Shown here one piece after another: positions 26,613 to 34,646 of a stretch of DNA of 64,000 bases. The stretch spans positions 155,397 through 219,396 of the forward strand of contig NZ_JACFYZ010000007.1 in the NCBI RefSeq assembly GCF_015712065.1. Reading direction: 5' to 3'. Each line of letters begins with the position of its first letter. Position 1 is the first letter of the stretch. The position numbers and the translations under genes were made by a program. The notes under the pieces were generated by a model. That model ran no database searches, was not told where the DNA came from, and saw nothing but the letters and a program-made list of their open reading frames with translations. This DNA comes from Ectopseudomonas chengduensis (GTDB lineage: Bacteria; Pseudomonadota; Gammaproteobacteria; Pseudomonadales; Pseudomonadaceae).

Positions 26613-28849
26613 CTGTCACTGCAGTGCAATCCAATGCCCCTAAGATCGGCCGCCTGGTGGTGGTCGGCCTCGGCCTGATCGGTGGCTCCTTCGCCAAGGG
26701 CCTGCGTGAGCGTGGCCTGTGTCGGGAGGTGGTGGGGGTCGATCTGGATGCCGAATCCCGTCGTCTGGCGGTACAGCTGGGCGTTGTCGATCGTTGCGAG
26801 AGCGACCTTGCTGCCGCCTGTCAGGGGGCTGATGTCATCCAGCTGGCAGTGCCTATCCTGGCCATGGAGAAGGTGCTTGCTCAGCTGGCCGCGCTGGATC
26901 TCGGCAATGCCGTGCTGACCGACGTCGGTAGCGCCAAGGGGAATGTCGTGCGTGCGGCACGTCTGGCATTTTCCGGCAAGGCTGTGCGACTGGTGCCCGG
27001 CCATCCCATTGCGGGGTCCGAGCAGAGCGGGGTGGAGGCGGCCAACGCCGAGTTGTTCCGGCGCCACAAGGTCATCCTGACGCCCTGTGAGCACAGCGAT
27101 GAGGCGGCTCTGGCGCTGGTCGAAGGGCTGTGGCGCGAGTTGGGGGCGGATGTCGAGGCGATGGAGGTCGAACATCACGACCAGGTGCTCGCCGCCACCA
27201 GCCATCTGCCGCACCTGCTGGCCTTTACCCTGGTCGACTCGCTGGCCAAGCGCAGCGAGAACCTGGAAATTTTCCGCTATGCCGCCGGCGGTTTCCGCGA
27301 CTTCACGCGGATCGCCGGCAGTGATCCGGTGATGTGGCACGATATCTTCCTCGCCAATCGCGAGGCCGTGCTGCGCACACTGGATACGTTTCGCGACGAC
27401 CTCGACGCCTTGCGCGATGCGGTCGACGCCGGGGATGGGCATCAACTGCTGGGCGTGTTCACCCGCGCCCGCGTGGCCCGCGAACATTTCAGCAAAATTC
27501 TGGCCCGCAGGGCCTATGTGGACGCTATGCACTCGACCGATCTGATTTTCCTGGCAAAACCTGGTAGCTCGCTGGCTGGACGTATCCGCGTACCGGGTGA
27601 CAAATCCATCTCGCACCGTTCGATCATGCTGGGTTCGCTGGCCGAAGGCACCACCGAGGTCGAAGGCTTCCTCGAGGGTGAAGACGCCCTGGCCACGCTG
27701 CAGGCATTCCGCGACATGGGCGTGGTCATCGAAGGTCCGCACCACGGCCGCGTGACCATCCATGGCGTCGGCCTGCATGGCCTGAAAGCGCCGGCCGGCC
27801 CGCTGTACATGGGGAACTCCGGCACCTCCATGCGCTTGCTCTCCGGCTTGTTGGCCGCGCAGCCGTTCGACACCACGCTGACCGGTGATGCTTCGCTGTC
27901 CAAGCGCCCGATGAATCGCGTGGCCAAGCCGTTGCGTGAGATGGGGGCGGTGATCGAGACCGGCCCGGAAGGCCGTCCGCCACTGAGCATCAAAGGCGGT
28001 CAGCGCCTGACCGGCATGGCCTACGAAATGCCCATGGCCAGCGCCCAGGTCAAATCCTGCCTGCTGCTGGCCGGTTTGTACGCCGCTGGTAGCACCTCGG
28101 TGACCGAGCCGGCGCCGACCCGTGATCACACCGAGCGCATGCTGCGCGGCTTCGGCTACCCGGTCAGCGTTGAGGGCAGCACTGCCAGCGTCGAGTCCGG
28201 CCACAAACTGACCGCCACGTGCATCGAAGTACCGGCGGATATTTCCTCGGCTGCTTTCTTCCTGGTCGCTGCCAGCATCGCTGCAGGCTCCGAACTGGTG
28301 CTGGAACACGTCGGCATCAACCCGACTCGCACCGGCGTGATCGACATTCTGAAGCTGATGGGCGGTGACATCACCCTGGAAAACCAGCGTGAAGTCGGCG
28401 GTGAGCCAGTGGCCGACATTCGCGTGCGTGCGGCCAAGCTTAAAGGCATCGATATCCCGGAAGACCTGGTACCGCTGGCCATCGATGAATTCCCGGTGCT
28501 GTTCGTCGCTGCCGCCTGTGCCGAAGGTCGTACCGTGTTGCGCGGCGCCGAAGAGCTGCGCGTTAAAGAGTCCGACCGTATCCAGGTCATGGCCGATGGC
28601 CTGATCGCCCTGGGCGTGAAGGCCGAGCCGACCCCGGACGGCATCATCATCGAAGGCGGCGCCATTGGCGGTGGCGAAGTCTGGGCGCATGGCGATCACC
28701 GTATCGCCATGTCCTTCAGCGTCGCCTCGCTGCGCGCCAGTGCGCCAATTCGTATTCACGACTGCGCCAACGTCGCCACCTCCTTCCCCAACTTCCTTGC
28801 TTTGGCGGCTGAAGTCGGTATCAACGTGGCCGTAGAGGGCAACGCATGA
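26609..28849 (+). CDS. aroA: Prephenate dehydrogenase / EPSP synthase fusion
   Basis: A 746-residue two-enzyme fusion. Residues about 10-290 are a TyrA-type dehydrogenase (VVGLGLIGGSFAKGLRERG nucleotide motif, TDVGSAKGNV, PGHPIAGSEQSG). Residues about 305-746 are AroA (PGDKSISHRSIMLGSLAEG, MGNSGTSMRLLSGLLA, PMASAQVKSCLLLAGLYA, DISSAAFF, AIDEFPVLFVAAA, KESDRIQ). The two carry out steps of tyrosine and chorismate synthesis. The fusion is known from Pseudomonas, and the length agrees. The start is a GTG inside the hisC stop, and cmk follows with an ATGA overlap. TyrA is fused here, so the symbol aroA is only half the story. Confidence 0.96.
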   Translation: MTVTAVQSNAPKIGRLVVVGLGLIGGSFAKGLRERGLCREVVGVDLDAESRRLAVQLGVVDRCESDLAAACQGADVIQLAVPILAMEKVLAQLAALDLGNAVLTDVGSAKGNVVRAARLAFSGKAVRLVPGHPIAGSEQSGVEAANAELFRRHKVILTPCEHSDEAALALVEGLWRELGADVEAMEVEHHDQVLAATSHLPHLLAFTLVDSLAKRSENLEIFRYAAGGFRDFTRIAGSDPVMWHDIFLANREAVLRTLDTFRDDLDALRDAVDAGDGHQLLGVFTRARVAREHFSKILARRAYVDAMHSTDLIFLAKPGSSLAGRIRVPGDKSISHRSIMLGSLAEGTTEVEGFLEGEDALATLQAFRDMGVVIEGPHHGRVTIHGVGLHGLKAPAGPLYMGNSGTSMRLLSGLLAAQPFDTTLTGDASLSKRPMNRVAKPLREMGAVIETGPEGRPPLSIKGGQRLTGMAYEMPMASAQVKSCLLLAGLYAAGSTSVTEPAPTRDHTERMLRGFGYPVSVEGSTASVESGHKLTATCIEVPADISSAAFFLVAASIAAGSELVLEHVGINPTRTGVIDILKLMGGDITLENQREVGGEPVADIRVRAAKLKGIDIPEDLVPLAIDEFPVLFVAAACAEGRTVLRGAEELRVKESDRIQVMADGLIALGVKAEPTPDGIIIEGGAIGGGEVWAHGDHRIAMSFSVASLRASAPIRIHDCANVATSFPNFLALAAEVGINVAVEGNA

Positions 28850-29511
28850 ACGTCCCGGTAATCACCGTCGACGGGCCGAGCGGGTCGGGCAAGGGCACGC
28901 TTTGCGCTCTGCTGGCCAAGCAGTTGGGCTGGAATCTGCTCGACTCCGGTGCGCTCTATCGCCTGCTGGCCTTCGCCGCTGGCAACCACGGCATCGACCT
29001 GACCAACGAAGAGTCGCTCAAGCAGCTGGCCGCGCATCTGGATGTGCAGTTCATCGACAAGCGCATCATCCTCGAAGGCGAGGAGGTGACCGACGCCATC
29101 CGTAACGAGCAGATAGGGGCGGGCGCTTCCATGGTCGCCTCGCTGCCTGCCGTACGCGAAGCGCTGCTGCAGCGTCAGCGCGCGTTTCAGGAGATGCCAG
29201 GCCTGGTGGCAGACGGTCGCGACATGGGTACCGTAGTGTTCGCCGACGCGCCGCTGAAGATTTTCCTGACGGCCAGCGCCGAGGAACGTGCGCGTCGCCG
29301 CTACTTGCAGTTGAAGGCCAAGGGCGATGATGTTAATCTCGCGAGTCTTCTCGACGAGATACGGGCGCGCGACGAGCGTGATACCCAGCGCGCGGTGGCT
29401 CCGCTCAAGCCGGCAGCCGACGCAATCGTGCTGGATTCCACCGAACTTTCCATCGAGCAGGTGCTTGAACGAATTCTGCGCGAGGTCGCTGATCGCGATC
29501 TCGCCGGTTAA
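28846..29511 (+). CDS. cmk: Cytidylate kinase
   Basis: A 221-residue nucleoside monophosphate kinase that phosphorylates CMP and dCMP. P-loop VDGPSGSGKGTLCALLAKQLG is at residues 8-28. LDSGALYRLLAFAA is the substrate site, GRDMGTVVFADAPLKIFLTASAEERARRR the LID/NMP region, and RDERDTQRAVAPLKPA the C-terminal arginine motif. It overlaps aroA by 4 bases. The cmk-rpsA-ihfB order is widespread in gammaproteobacteria. Confidence 0.96.
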   Translation: MNVPVITVDGPSGSGKGTLCALLAKQLGWNLLDSGALYRLLAFAAGNHGIDLTNEESLKQLAAHLDVQFIDKRIILEGEEVTDAIRNEQIGAGASMVASLPAVREALLQRQRAFQEMPGLVADGRDMGTVVFADAPLKIFLTASAEERARRRYLQLKAKGDDVNLASLLDEIRARDERDTQRAVAPLKPAADAIVLDSTELSIEQVLERILREVADRDLAG

Positions 29512-29547
29512 GGGTTCTCGATTGCCTTAAATCGCTGAATCCGCCAG

Positions 29548-29589
29548 GAGGCATGCGGGAGACCAGTCCTAGTCCCGTAGGCCTCTTTT
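29548..29589 (+). terminator. Hairpin between cmk and rpsA (terminator or attenuator)
   Basis: GAGGCATGCGGGA at 29548 pairs at 12 of 13 positions with TCCCGTAGGCCTC, leaving a 12-base loop, and TTTT follows at once. This looks like an intrinsic terminator 37 bases after cmk and about 70 bases upstream of rpsA. It would uncouple rpsA from the upstream operon or attenuate read-through. Confidence 0.65.
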
Positions 29590-29660
29590 CACATGAACGA
29601 ACCCACATTGTCTGGAGTGTGGTTTGGGCGAATCCCCGCCCTTGATCAACAGGAATCAAC

Positions 29661-31343
29661 ATGAGCGAAAGCTTTGCAGAACTATTTGAAGAAAGCCTGA
29701 AAACCCTCGACATGCAGCCGGGCGCCATCATCACCGGTATCGTGGTCGACATCGACGGTGACTGGGTTACCGTCCACGCCGGTCTGAAGTCCGAGGGCGT
29801 CATCCCGCTCGACCAGTTCTTCAACGAACAAGGCGAGCTGACCATCAAGGTCGGTGACGAAGTCCACGTCGCGCTGGACGCGGTTGAAGATGGCTTCGGT
29901 GAAACCAAGCTGTCCCGCGAGAAAGCCAAGCGCGCTGAGTCCTGGCTGGTTCTGGAAGCTGCGTTCAACGCTGAAGAAGTGGTCAAGGGCGTTATCAACG
30001 GTAAGGTCAAAGGCGGCTTCACTGTTGACGTCAACGGCATCCGCGCGTTCCTGCCGGGTTCCCTGGTTGACGTCCGTCCGGTGCGTGATACCACTCACCT
30101 GGAAGGCAAAGAGCTCGAGTTCAAGGTCATCAAACTGGACCAGAAGCGCAACAACGTTGTCGTTTCCCGTCGCAGCGTCCTGGAAGCCGAGAACAGCGCC
30201 GAGCGCGAAGCTCTGCTGGAATCCCTGCAGGAAGGCCAGCAAGTCAAAGGTATCGTCAAGAACCTCACCGACTACGGTGCGTTCGTTGACCTGGGCGGCG
30301 TAGATGGCCTGCTGCACATCACCGACATGGCTTGGAAGCGCATCAAGCACCCGTCCGAGATCGTCAACGTTGGCGACGAGATCGACGTCAAGGTTCTGAA
30401 GTATGATCGCGAGCGTAACCGCGTATCCCTGGGTCTGAAGCAACTGGGCGAAGACCCATGGGTTGCCATCAAGGCTCGTTACCCGGAAAACACCCGCGTT
30501 GTTGCCCGCGTCACCAACCTCACCGACTACGGCTGCTTCGCCGAGCTGGAAGAGGGCGTGGAAGGCCTGGTACACGTTTCCGAAATGGACTGGACCAACA
30601 AGAACATCCACCCGTCGAAAGTCGTTAACGTTGGCGACGAAGTGGAAGTCATGGTTCTGGACATCGACGAAGAGCGTCGTCGTATCTCCCTGGGTATCAA
30701 GCAGTGCAAGACCAACCCGTGGGAAGACTTCTCCGGTCAGTTCAACAAGGGTGACAAGATCTCCGGCACCATCAAGTCGATCACCGATTTCGGTATCTTC
30801 ATTGGTCTGGACGGCGGCATCGACGGCCTGGTTCACCTGTCAGACATCTCTTGGAACGAAGCCGGCGAAGAAGCCGTGCGTCGCTTCAAAAAGGGCGACG
30901 AGCTGGAAACCGTCATCCTGTCGGTTGACCCGGAGCGCGAGCGCATCTCCCTGGGCATCAAGCAGCTGGAAGACGATCCGTTCAGCAACTACGTCTCCAT
31001 CAACGACAAGGGCACCATCGTCCGTGGCGTTGTGAAAGAAGTAGACGCCAAGGGCGCCATCATCGACCTGGGCAACGAGATCGAAGCTACCCTGAAAGCC
31101 TCCGAAATCAGCCGTGACCGCGTTGAAGACGCGCGCAACGTCCTGAAAGAAGGCGACGAAGTAGAAGCCAAGATCATCAGCGTCGACCGCAAGTCCCGTG
31201 TCATCAGCCTGTCCGTCAAGTCGAAAGACGTTGAAGACGAGAAAGACGCGATGAAGGAACTGCGTAACAAGCAAGACGTTGAAAGCACCGGCCCGACCAC
31301 CATTGGTGATCTGATCCGTGCTCAGATGGAAAACCAGAACTAA
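29661..31343 (+). CDS. rpsA: 30S ribosomal protein S1
   Basis: A 560-residue RNA-binding ribosomal protein that recruits mRNA to the 30S subunit. Six S1 (OB-fold) repeats can be read, at roughly 20-90, 105-175, 190-260, 275-350, 362-435 and 450-520. Each has a variant of YGAFVDLGGVDGLLHITDM and ends RISLGIKQ or similar. Codon choice is extremely biased, as expected for high expression. The leader at 29590-29660 contains a small GGGCG / CGCCC hairpin that could serve S1 autoregulation; this is unproven. A strong terminator follows. Confidence 0.98.
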   Translation: MSESFAELFEESLKTLDMQPGAIITGIVVDIDGDWVTVHAGLKSEGVIPLDQFFNEQGELTIKVGDEVHVALDAVEDGFGETKLSREKAKRAESWLVLEAAFNAEEVVKGVINGKVKGGFTVDVNGIRAFLPGSLVDVRPVRDTTHLEGKELEFKVIKLDQKRNNVVVSRRSVLEAENSAEREALLESLQEGQQVKGIVKNLTDYGAFVDLGGVDGLLHITDMAWKRIKHPSEIVNVGDEIDVKVLKYDRERNRVSLGLKQLGEDPWVAIKARYPENTRVVARVTNLTDYGCFAELEEGVEGLVHVSEMDWTNKNIHPSKVVNVGDEVEVMVLDIDEERRRISLGIKQCKTNPWEDFSGQFNKGDKISGTIKSITDFGIFIGLDGGIDGLVHLSDISWNEAGEEAVRRFKKGDELETVILSVDPERERISLGIKQLEDDPFSNYVSINDKGTIVRGVVKEVDAKGAIIDLGNEIEATLKASEISRDRVEDARNVLKEGDEVEAKIISVDRKSRVISLSVKSKDVEDEKDAMKELRNKQDVESTGPTTIGDLIRAQMENQN

Positions 31344-31359
31344 GTTCGGGTAATTCATC

Positions 31360-31390
31360 AAAAAAAGGCGACCTTCGGGTCGCCTTTTTT
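31360..31390 (+). terminator. Rho-independent terminator after rpsA
   Basis: AAAAAAAGGCGACC, loop TTCG, GGTCGCCTTTTTT: a 13-bp stem with a UUCG-type tetraloop and T-run, 16 bases after the rpsA stop. Confidence 0.95.
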
Positions 31391-31419
31391 GTTTCCGCAT
31401 TCCCAATGACGCCGCCCTT

Positions 31420-31706
31420 GTAGGAGCCGCGCCCCGCGGCGAATGGCGGCCATCTCGCAATACCGAGCCCATACACAAAAGCTTCGCCCCGAGGCGGGGC
31501 TCCCACGCCAAACCGCAAAACAACACTCCCCTTGTAGGAGCTGCGTCCCGCGGCGAATGGCGGCCATCCAGCAATACCGAGCCCATACCCAGAAGCTTCG
31601 CCCCGAGGCGGGGCTCCTACGCGAATACGCCAGTCGACGCTCTCTCTATAGGAGCTGCGCCCCGCAGCGAATGGCAGCCATCCAGCAATGCCAAGCCTAT
31701 GCCCAA
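31420..31706. repeat. REPIN array, left part (two units and left half of a third)
   Basis: Units begin at 31420, 31534 and 31648, an exact 114-bp period. Each starts with the type-1 arm (GTAGGAGCCGCGCCCCGCGG and variants), then spacer GAATGGCGGCCAT..CAATACCGAGCCCATA. The inverted type-2 arm is AGCTTCGCCCCGAGGCGGGG followed by CTCC. The third unit keeps its type-1 arm and spacer up to about 31705 and then stops matching, where the RAYT segment begins. It fills the 382-bp gap between rpsA and the RAYT gene, and no other gene is seen there. Confidence 0.92.
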
Positions 31707-31725
31707 TAACGTCGCCAAACCGCCC

Positions 31726-32169
31726 TCATATCCACACCGCATCCCAATGCGGATAATCACCCGCTCGCTCCACGAGCCCTGCTCTTAAGGGATTTGCCAC
31801 CACATATCTCGCTACATTTCGAACATCCTCCTCCCGGCGCAACGCATGATCATGGAATCCCTTCTGCCAAATCGGCCTACCCAGGCGCTTGGCGGAAATG
31901 GATTTGACCCTGCCTACCAGGCGGGCCAGGTCCTCACTCTGCAGTTGCAACAGCCAATGCAAGTGATCAGGCATCACGACAAAGCAGAGCGTTTGGTGCG
32001 ATCCAAGCAGCTCATCCTGGCGAATGATTTGTATGAGCGTGCGCGCCGCTGAGAAATCAGCAAAGACAGGGATGCGACCATTGGTTACGGTAGTGACAAG
32101 ATAGATTTGCCCGCTACTGGACCAGCGTCCATCACGAAGCTTATGCGCGGCGTAGCGTTTCTCAGTCAT
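31726..32169 (-). CDS. REP-associated tyrosine transposase (RAYT)
   Basis: A 147-residue Y1 transposase of the IS200/IS605-related RAYT (TnpA-REP) group. The metal-binding HxH pair is His69 and His71 in CFVVMPDHLHWLLQ. The catalytic tyrosine is Tyr122 in VARYVVANPLRAGLV, and IWQKGFHDHALR is a family signature. RAYTs cut single-stranded REP hairpins and are thought to spread REP/REPIN repeats; usually they are single-copy, vertically kept genes. Here the gene is intact and complete, starts after GGGAA, and is embedded in a REPIN array. It occupies the gap between rpsA and ihfB, which are normally adjacent. Confidence 0.93.
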   Translation of the reverse strand: MTEKRYAAHKLRDGRWSSSGQIYLVTTVTNGRIPVFADFSAARTLIQIIRQDELLGSHQTLCFVVMPDHLHWLLQLQSEDLARLVGRVKSISAKRLGRPIWQKGFHDHALRREEDVRNVARYVVANPLRAGLVERAGDYPHWDAVWI

Positions 32170-32229
32170 CGGATTCCCTTCCGTTAGCGTTCGCCAGTTC
32201 AGCTTAGCTTACCGAGCCAGGGGCCAGAG

Positions 32230-32490
32230 AAAGCTTCGCCCCGAGACGGGGTTCCCACACCAAACCGCAAAACAACGCTCCCCCCCTGTAGGAGCCGCTC
32301 CCCGCGGCGAATAGCAGTCACCCCGCAATGTCGTGCTCATGCGCAAAAGCTTTACCCCGATGCAGGGCTCCCACACCAAACCGCAAAACAACGCTCCCCT
32401 TGTAGGAGCTGCGCCCCGCGGCGAATGGCGGCCATCTCGCAATACCGGCCCCATACCCATAAGCTTCGCCTCAAGCTAGATCTCCTACAC
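32230..32490. repeat. REPIN array, right part (right half-unit and two full units)
   Basis: AAAGCTTCGCCCCGAGACGG from 32230 to about 32257 is the isolated type-2 arm missing from the unit cut at 31705. It is followed by the same inter-unit spacer (CCAAACCGCAAAACAACGCT) seen in the left part. Full units then begin at 32288 and 32402, again 114 bp apart; the last has a decayed right arm (GCCTCAAGCTAGATCTCCTA). The array fills the 450-bp gap before ihfB apart from about 130 bp next to ihfB, where I see no gene. Confidence 0.92.
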
Positions 32491-32619
32491 AAAGCTCCCG
32501 TTATCACAACTAACCGCAAAACTCGCTAACACCTTGTTTTTTAGGCTGTTCAAAAGCTGACCCGCGTGCTACAACCGAACCGTCGAGTCTTCTAGCCGCT
32601 TGAAAAAGAAGGGAAAACC

Positions 32620-32904
32620 ATGACCAAGTCGGAGTTGATCGAAAGAATTGTCACTCATCAGGGTCAGCTGTCCTCCAAGGATGTCGAGTTGGCCATCAAG
32701 ACCATGCTGGAGCAAATGTCCCAGGCACTGGCCACGGGGGATCGCATCGAGATTCGCGGCTTTGGCAGCTTCTCGCTGCACTACCGCGCGCCACGCGTTG
32801 GGCGTAACCCGAAAACCGGTCAGTCGGTACGTCTGGACGGCAAGTTCGTGCCGCATTTCAAGCCGGGCAAGGAGTTGCGCGACCGGGTCAACGAGGACGA
32901 GTGA
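32620..32904 (+). CDS. ihfB: Integration host factor subunit beta
   Basis: A 94-residue DNA-bending protein of the HU/IHF family, acting as a heterodimer with IhfA. MTKSELIERI starts it. GDRIEIRGFGSFSLHYRAPRVGRNPKTG is the beta-arm with the minor-groove proline, and VPHFKPGKELRDRVN closes it. The sequence and length agree with Pseudomonas HimD. In P. aeruginosa it marks the left border of the O-antigen locus, and the same is true here. Confidence 0.96.
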   Translation: MTKSELIERIVTHQGQLSSKDVELAIKTMLEQMSQALATGDRIEIRGFGSFSLHYRAPRVGRNPKTGQSVRLDGKFVPHFKPGKELRDRVNEDE

Positions 32905-33029
32905 CTACGCTTTATCCTTCTAGCTGGTGCAAGTCTCCTGATTAGGCGGCCGCCTGGCGTCACACTTTTGTCATGCTTGCGAAATCATGGAAAACCGGCA
33001 AAATGTGCGGGCTTTCACAAGGCGCGCCC

Positions 33030-33058
33030 TTGCCAGATTTCCAGCTAGTTCAGTTAAT
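33030..33058 (+). promoter_or_regulatory. Candidate sigma-70 promoter for the polysaccharide locus
   Basis: TTGCCA at 33030-33035 and GTTAAT at 33053-33058 are separated by 17 bases, about 75 bases before the first gene of the locus. Both boxes are imperfect. No JUMPstart or ops (GGCGGTAG) sequence was found in 32905-33133. Confidence 0.35.
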
Positions 33059-33133
33059 TACCATTCTCTGAACAGTCATCCGCACTATTGGGCTGAGTCC
33101 CTTTAAATTTCGCCAGCGTTAAAGGATTGACTC

Positions 33134-34600
33134 GTGCGGTACCCCTCGATTGTTCATCATGGCGCCGTAACAGGTGTGACTGGCTCATGCCATCAACTGC
33201 AGATGGATGATGAGCATGCGCTGCTGATTGACTGTGGCCTTTTTCAAGGCGCTGAAACTTCCCCTGAAGGTCGGGCAGGCGCCGGTAAGCTCGCAGTCGA
33301 CTTCTCTCTGGAGGGCATCAAGGCTCTGGTCGCGACCCATGTCCATATCGATCACGTTGGCCGCATACCCTATTTGTTAGCGGCAGGCTTCAAAGGACCG
33401 ATCCTCTGCAGTGAGCCGTCGGCCAAGTTGTTGCCCATCGTCCTCGAGGATGCCTTCAAGCTCGGTTTCAGCCGCGATCAGAAACAAGTCGAGCGCTATC
33501 TCAAACTGATCGAGCAGCGCATCGTTGCCTTGCCCTACAAGCAGTGGTTCACCCTGATCGACACGAAGCAACTGAACGTTCACATTCGTTTGCAGCGTGC
33601 GGGCCACATCCTCGGCTCGGCCTACGTTGAGGTTGATCTGCACTATCCCGAGACGGGCGAGAAGAAACGCATCGTATTTTCTGGCGACCTGGGGGCGCCT
33701 CATGCGCCAATTCTCCCGGCGCCGAAAGCCCCATACAAAGCCGATATTTTGGTCATCGAAAGCACCTACGGCGACCGCCTGCATGAAGATCGCCGCAGTC
33801 GGCGTGCGCGTCTGGAGAAGGTGCTCGAGCATGCGCTGAGCAACCAGGGCACGGTGCTGATCCCGGCCTTCAGTATTGGCCGCACTCAGGAGCTGCTCTA
33901 CGAACTTGAGGACATCATTCATCGCAGAGCGCTGAAAGAGTCAGCTAGGGCTCAGTCGAGTGCTTCCAAGTCGAGCACCAGCAAAGCGACAGCACTCGAC
34001 TGGACGGATTTGCCCATCATCCTCGACTCCCCGCTGGCCAGTCGTTTTACAACGGTGTATCGCGAGCTCGATCATTTCTGGGATGCAGAGGCTAGGGCGC
34101 GCTTGGCCAAAGGCCGTAACCCACTGGCCTTCCGTAATCTGCTTACGGTGGACAGCCACCAGGCCCACCTGGCCATGGTCAATCGCCTGACGCAAACCGC
34201 TCAGCCGGCTATCGTTATCGCTGGCAACGGTATGTGCTCCAGTGGGCGCATCGTCAACTACCTGAAAGCCATGCTCGGAGATGCACGGCATGACGTGCTC
34301 TTCGTCGGCTACCAGGCGGATGGCACGCCAGGAAGGCAAATCCAGCGTTTTGGCCCGCGTAGTGGCTATGTGGAATTTGACGGGCAGCGCTATGACATTC
34401 GGGCTCAGGTGCATACCATAGGCGGTTATTCAGCTCATGCAGATCAGGCGGGGTTAATGAGATTCATTACTGGAATGCGTAAATGGCCTGATGAAGTTCG
34501 GATTGTGCATGGAGACGAGCCGGCTAAGCGTGAGCTTGCCCAATTCTTGCAGAGTCATTGCGAGCGCAATGGATATTTTATAAAGCTAATAATCCCCTGA
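33134..34600 (+). CDS. Metallo-beta-lactamase/beta-CASP ribonuclease-like protein
   Basis: A 488-residue protein of the CPSF73/Ysh1-like MBL-beta-CASP family, which normally cuts RNA. The MBL motifs are HVHIDHVG near residue 71, AGHILGSA, and FSGDLG. The beta-CASP motifs are IESTYGDR, GYSAHAD, and the histidine in IVHGDE. The C-terminal specificity region is complete. A serine-rich linker (SARAQSSASKSSTSKA) interrupts the CASP part. It starts with GTG after AAAGGA and is the first gene of the O-antigen region, 46 bases before wecB. From memory, P. aeruginosa has wzz in this place. The substrate is unknown. Confidence 0.9.
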   Translation: MRYPSIVHHGAVTGVTGSCHQLQMDDEHALLIDCGLFQGAETSPEGRAGAGKLAVDFSLEGIKALVATHVHIDHVGRIPYLLAAGFKGPILCSEPSAKLLPIVLEDAFKLGFSRDQKQVERYLKLIEQRIVALPYKQWFTLIDTKQLNVHIRLQRAGHILGSAYVEVDLHYPETGEKKRIVFSGDLGAPHAPILPAPKAPYKADILVIESTYGDRLHEDRRSRRARLEKVLEHALSNQGTVLIPAFSIGRTQELLYELEDIIHRRALKESARAQSSASKSSTSKATALDWTDLPIILDSPLASRFTTVYRELDHFWDAEARARLAKGRNPLAFRNLLTVDSHQAHLAMVNRLTQTAQPAIVIAGNGMCSSGRIVNYLKAMLGDARHDVLFVGYQADGTPGRQIQRFGPRSGYVEFDGQRYDIRAQVHTIGGYSAHADQAGLMRFITGMRKWPDEVRIVHGDEPAKRELAQFLQSHCERNGYFIKLIIP

Positions 34601-34646
34601 CTGTAAGCTTGCGGATAATACATACAGATTATTTAGGAATGTTTAG

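Noticed and set aside
26519..28759. A 746-codon open frame antisense to tyrA-aroA
   Set aside because: It mirrors the high-GC third-position bias of the real gene and shows no domain motifs; it is a shadow ORF. The same reasoning removes the long minus-strand frames over gyrA (19764-21554), rpsA (29682-30836) and gltX (61937-63490).
31443..31709. Short ORFs inside the REPIN arrays
   Set aside because: Their proteins are translations of repeated palindromes (repeated MAAI..YRAHTQKLRPEAGL), so they are not genes.
32905..33133. JUMPstart/ops element before the O-antigen locus
   Set aside because: GGCGGTAG was looked for and not found; AGGCGGCCGC at 32944 is only a superficial match.
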